From: Paenibacillus tepidiphilus | GTDB lineage: Bacteria > Bacillota > Bacilli > Paenibacillales > Paenibacillaceae | Direction: 5' to 3' | Length of the DNA stretch: 64,000 nt | Assembly: GCF_008635795.1 (NCBI RefSeq) | Contig: NZ_VWRQ01000001.1 | Span: forward strand, 310,001-374,000 | In this document: one piece after another, positions 61,009-64,000 of the stretch | Numbering within the stretch: the first letter of the stretch is position 1 | Layout: each line of letters starts with the position of its first letter | Position numbers and translations under genes: made by a program | The notes under the pieces: model-generated | What the model was told of the DNA's origin: nothing | Databases searched by the model: none | The model's input: the letters and a program-made list of their open reading frames with translations, nothing else

Positions 61009-61275
61009 ATGGTTAAATGGGGAAGGGTGCTTATTGTCTTATTGGTAATTGGAGCGTCTTTATACCTCGGCGCCTATGGTATAGGTTTGACGGGGATTAT
61101 TGTACTTGGTCTACTCCTGAGCATTTATTTCCGTACAAAGGCAATCGAAGCCGACCTCCAAGACATTAAGAGACATCTCGGACTTATAAAAGAAGAGCGG
61201 CCGGTGAGCAACGAGGAGATTGAAGCGGAATTGGAGCGGGAGATGAGTGCGGGGGCGGATGGGAAAAAGGGATAG
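61009..61275 (+). CDS. small membrane protein with charged coiled tail
   Basis: 88 residues, ATG at 61009 after GGGAGAAAGG. Two adjacent hydrophobic helices (VLIVLLVIGASLYLGAYGIG; TGIIVLGLLLSIYF) are followed by a charged helix (RTKAIEADLQDIKRHLGLIK; EEIEAELEREMSA). No family recognised. It is the last gene before the CRISPR leader and shows no link to cas proteins. Confidence 0.65.
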   Translation: MVKWGRVLIVLLVIGASLYLGAYGIGLTGIIVLGLLLSIYFRTKAIEADLQDIKRHLGLIKEERPVSNEEIEAELEREMSAGADGKKG

Positions 61276-61595
61276 GCTATGCGCTCCTACTAAGCGGGAA
61301 GGTTATACGACAAATTCAATATATAATATATAGAAATATTATATCGGTCCTTATATCCGGTTAGATAGCTTTATATCCAAGTGACATTCGCATTTCACAA
61401 GATAATCTATCTTGAGGTGCGAATGCCAAGCTCCCATGAAATTCCCGGGTGATTCGCACCTCAAAATTTGTCGATTGCAGACGAAAATGCATAAATTCTC
61501 ATAAGTCAATATCTGATCTATATCCAATATGATATTGTTAGGGAAGAGTTACATAGAAATGATACGAAATTCAGATCGAACAGGGATGTTTTGCT
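61276..61595 (+). promoter_or_regulatory. CRISPR leader region with nested stem-loops
   Basis: The 320 bases before the first repeat have no gene and are AT-rich. A perfect 13-bp stem, TTGAGGTGCGAAT (61412-61424) with ATTCGCACCTCAA (61452-61464), encloses GCCAAGCTCCCATGAAATTC and CCGGGTG. The left arm can alternatively pair with CATTCGCA at 61385-61392, and CAAGAT/ATCTTG (61398-61414) forms a small hairpin between. The side is identified as leader because repeats degenerate at the other end. Confidence 0.7.
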
Positions 61596-62639
61596 GTCGC
61601 ACTCCGTGTGGAGTGCGTGGATTGAAATCTTTGGGATGCTTGTGTAGTTATATGATTTTTTGGTCGCACTCCGTGTGGAGTGCGTGGATTGAAATCTGGT
61701 TGGATAAAGGATGATTATGAGAAACATTGGGTCGCACTCCGTGTGGAGTGCGTGGATTGAAATAATGATGCCGACCGTAAGGGCATGTTTGGTATTAAGT
61801 CGCACTCCGTGTGGAGTGCGTGGATTGAAATTCCTCGCTCTTAATTATCAAACATCAAACATCAAGTCGCACTCCGTGTGGAGTGCGTGGATTGAAATGT
61901 AAACGAAAAAGGGCGAAAACGGAATGTTACGAGCGTCGCACTCCGTGTGGAGTGCGTGGATTGAAATGTCTTCAGATCAATGCTTTTGGTGCTGTTGTCG
62001 GTCGCACTCCGTGTGGAGTGCGTGGATTGAAATCTATGCTGGATAAATCAAAAGCTGAAGTTGCCGGTCGCACTCCGTGTGGAGTGCGTGGATTGAAATG
62101 CTAAAAAACGCGAACGATGAGAACAAAAACGAGTCGCACTCCGTGTGGAGTGCGTGGATTGAAATAAAATCACATCTAATTCCCAGAAGCAATCTGATAA
62201 CGTCGCACTCCGTGTGGAGTGCGTGGATTGAAATGTCGTCGGCCGTTTGGAATAGCGAGTGTGTTGCGGGTCGCACTCCGTGTGGAGTGCGTGGATTGAA
62301 ATTCTGCGCCAGTGGTGCAGAAGGAACAGGCCGTCGTCGCACTCCGTATGGAGTGTGTGGATTGAAATATTCCGGCCGGTGGCCGGGAACTTGTCCGCGA
62401 ACGTCGCACTCCGTATGGAGTGCGTGGATTGAAATAATGATAATTAAAAAAGACCCGCACAGGTCCGCTATCGCACTCCGTATGGAGTGCGTGGATTGAA
62501 ATTCTATTGACTGGATTTTGTCGATCCTGTCTTCCTAGTCGCACTCCGTATGGAGTGCGTAGATTGAAATGAGCAGCGACTGTAATCGAAAACAAAGGGA
62601 AGACGCGTCTCACTCCGTGTGGAGTGATGGAATGAGATT
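61596..62639 (+). CRISPR. CRISPR array, type I-C-like repeats: 16 repeats, 15 spacers
   Basis: The 33-base repeat starts GTCGCACTCCGTGTGGAGTG and ends CGTGGATTGAAAT; it contains a GCACTCC/GGAGTGC hairpin and the ATTGAAA-type 3' handle of type I-C arrays. Repeats begin at 61596, 61663, 61731, 61799, 61866, 61935, 62001, 62067, 62133, 62202, 62270, 62336, 62403, 62470, 62538 and 62607; spacers are 33-36 bases. The first eleven are identical. Repeats 12-15 share a GTAT loop and single changes, and the sixteenth (GTCTCACTCC... ending GAATGAGATT) is degenerate, marking the trailer end. The transcript reads left to right. No cas gene lies in the window. Confidence 0.97.
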
Positions 62640-62783
62640 AGACACTATTTTCAAGGAAGCGAGCTGCTAGGAACGTAACCGAATCGGCGGCAGCAGATTT
62701 GAAGGTTTTCCAGACTTCCTTGACAACATCGAATTTTTAGGAAACGATGAACATGGTATACTATTGGTAAAGGGGGGATTTAA

Positions 62784-63647
62784 GTGCACGATTTGCTTGA
62801 TCCGCGTGTGGATATTATTTTTAAGCGTATTTTTGGCAGTGAACATAACAAGGATGTGCTGCTCGCATTCCTTAATAGCACGTTTCGTGCGGCAGGCGAA
62901 GCGCCACTAACAGAAATTATTCTACTGAATCCCTACACTGAACCGGATAGTCCCAACGATAAGATGTCCATAATGGATATTAAAGCACGTACAGCCAAAG
63001 GGGAACTGCTGAATATTGAGATGCAGCTGTTCAATCCTTATCATATGGAGAAACGAACGTTATTTTATTGGTCAGAGATGTATTATCATCAAATTCCACG
63101 TGGCGGTAATTACAGCACCCTGCAAAAATGCGTAACAATCAACATTCTGAACTATTCCTGTTTGCCTAATGACCGCTTCCATAGTGTGTTTCATCTGCGG
63201 GAAGATTTTAGCGGAATTTCCTTGCTCGATGATATTGAAATTCATGTAATTGAACTAACCAAGTTGGACCAGCAGGCCGTTACGTTGGAGGAAGGCGGAC
63301 TGGTTAACTGGCTGCTGTTCCTAAAAGGCATAGACAAAACAAGCTGGGAGGTGCTTTCAATGAAGGAACCGATGTTGAAAAAAGCGATGGATACTCTGGA
63401 ATTCCTAAGTCAGGATGCGACTGCACGTATGGCGTACGACGCTCGGATGAAGGCGCTCAGTGATGAAAAGTCCAGGATCGAAGGAGCGTTGGCAACTGGA
63501 AGAGTTGAAGGGAGAGCAGAGGGTAGAGCTGAAGAAAAATCTGCGACAGCTGTTAAATTGCTGGAACTCGGTGTGGATATTGAAACTATTGTTAAAGCGA
63601 CTGGACTGACGGTTGAAGAGATTCGGGCTCTGTCTCCTATCCAATAA
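62784..63647 (+). CDS. Rpn-family PD-(D/E)XK nuclease / transposase-like protein
   Basis: 287 residues from GTG 62784 after AGGGGGG. The N-terminal nuclease domain carries DPRVDIIFKRIFGSEHNKDV, MDIKARTAKGELLNIEMQLF (with the PD-(D/E)XK-type Asp and Glu-x-Gln) and MEKRTLFYWSEMYYHQIPRG. The C-terminus has the usual low-complexity hinge GRVEGRAEGRAEEKSATAVK and a short end helix. Rpn proteins nick DNA and promote recombination in E. coli; similar genes also undergo repeat-length change in that hinge. It begins 144 bases past the array's trailer end. Confidence 0.88.
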   Translation: MHDLLDPRVDIIFKRIFGSEHNKDVLLAFLNSTFRAAGEAPLTEIILLNPYTEPDSPNDKMSIMDIKARTAKGELLNIEMQLFNPYHMEKRTLFYWSEMYYHQIPRGGNYSTLQKCVTINILNYSCLPNDRFHSVFHLREDFSGISLLDDIEIHVIELTKLDQQAVTLEEGGLVNWLLFLKGIDKTSWEVLSMKEPMLKKAMDTLEFLSQDATARMAYDARMKALSDEKSRIEGALATGRVEGRAEGRAEEKSATAVKLLELGVDIETIVKATGLTVEEIRALSPIQ

Positions 63648-64000
63648 CTCAACTGTTTTAGAGAAGCAACTCAGACATAGCAGTGGTACTTAACGGCTCG
63701 TTAATAATTGAAGCAGAATCAGCTTTAGTTAAAAATAAGTTTACCGTTAATGGTACGGTTATAGAACCACGTAAGGTTGAGTAAAATACATTGAAAATGA
63801 CTTGTTCTGGAGGCGTTATGCTTACTTTGAATAGGTCATTTTTTTGTATTTACTATTTTAAGCGTTTAAAGAGTGGGCGAATTTACTATCAAGTGTAAAA
63901 TGCATTGGCTGAATTCTGGTACAAATAGAATTGAGTTGAAGTCTAAAAGTGAAATGAAATCGAATGAAAAAGGGACGAAGAGCACTGGTGCGAATGGTAA
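63648..64000. other. intergenic region at the window's right edge
   Basis: 353 bases without a supported gene. It carries a terminator at 63794-63846 and, before it, a 34-codon frame (63683-63784, VVLNGSLIIEAESALVKNKF onward) without a ribosome site that may be a remnant. An ATG at 63955 starts a frame running off the edge, without a visible ribosome site. Confidence 0.5.
63794..63846 (+). terminator. intrinsic terminator downstream of the Rpn gene
   Basis: AAAATGACTTGTTC pairs with GAATAGGTCATTTT (14 bp including two G-U pairs) and is followed by a TTTT run. Confidence 0.75.

Noticed and set aside
61711..62499. Open frames with repeated TPCGVRGLK or HSVWSAWIE blocks
   Set aside because: These are the CRISPR repeats translated; they are not genes.

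Overview
The window looks like the chromosome of a Paenibacillus-type, spore-forming member of the Bacillales. It has moderately high GC with a G/C-rich third codon position, AGGAGG-type ribosome sites and frequent TTG/GTG starts. Family markers are a Spo0E-like phosphatase, the ydcC-alr-ndoAI-ndoA block, an S-layer-homology protein, copper-amine-oxidase stalk domains, DUF4362 and DUF3600 proteins, and Fur boxes of the Bacillus type. The species assignment is inference; no rRNA or tRNA gene was seen.

Layout: 0-5.4 kb holds a cut MFS gene, a glycerophosphodiesterase, a frame-disrupted conserved gene behind a 64-bp tandem repeat, and a Fur-boxed iron module (AraC regulator fused to a binding-protein domain, plus a lipoprotein receptor). 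5.4-12.7 kb holds an L,D-transpeptidase, a sulfatase/TetR divergent pair, a metallophosphoesterase, and an ABC-F ribosome protection ATPase behind a 5' leader with a three-codon ORF and an intrinsic terminator. 12.7-24 kb has a repeat-filled convergent gap, two ECF sigma/anti-sigma modules, a histidine phosphatase, a radical SAM protein, a TatD hydrolase and a LysR/O-methyltransferase pair. 24-31 kb has Spo0E, AraC, MarR and receiverless OmpR-type regulators, a polymer-forming protein and an MFS exporter. 31-39 kb is the ydcC-alr-ndoAI-ndoA-(TetR-MFS)-tex block. 39-46 kb carries a GNAT protein and a glycerate permease/kinase/CdaR cluster with a second copy of the convergent-gap repeat. 46-48.2 kb is an AT-rich island of small secreted proteins including a matrixin-like protease. 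48.5-52 kb has an SLH-PrcB protein, a dehydrogenase remnant and a Tet(M)-family GTPase.

The most interesting system is at 52.1-59.6 kb: one promoter followed by an M16 peptidase, a winged-helix protein, a 56-residue peptide with a strong ribosome site, a cobalamin-binding radical SAM enzyme and two full-size ABC half-transporters. This is the logic of a ribosomally made, enzyme-modified, proteolysed and exported peptide (RiPP). The peptide matches no RiPP class I recognise: it has no Cys, Trp, Tyr or Pro.

The right end carries a type I-C-like CRISPR array (16 repeats, the last degenerate) with a structured leader but no cas genes in the window. A decayed copy of the leader stem-loop lies 1.7 kb upstream, and an Rpn/PD-(D/E)XK gene follows the trailer end.
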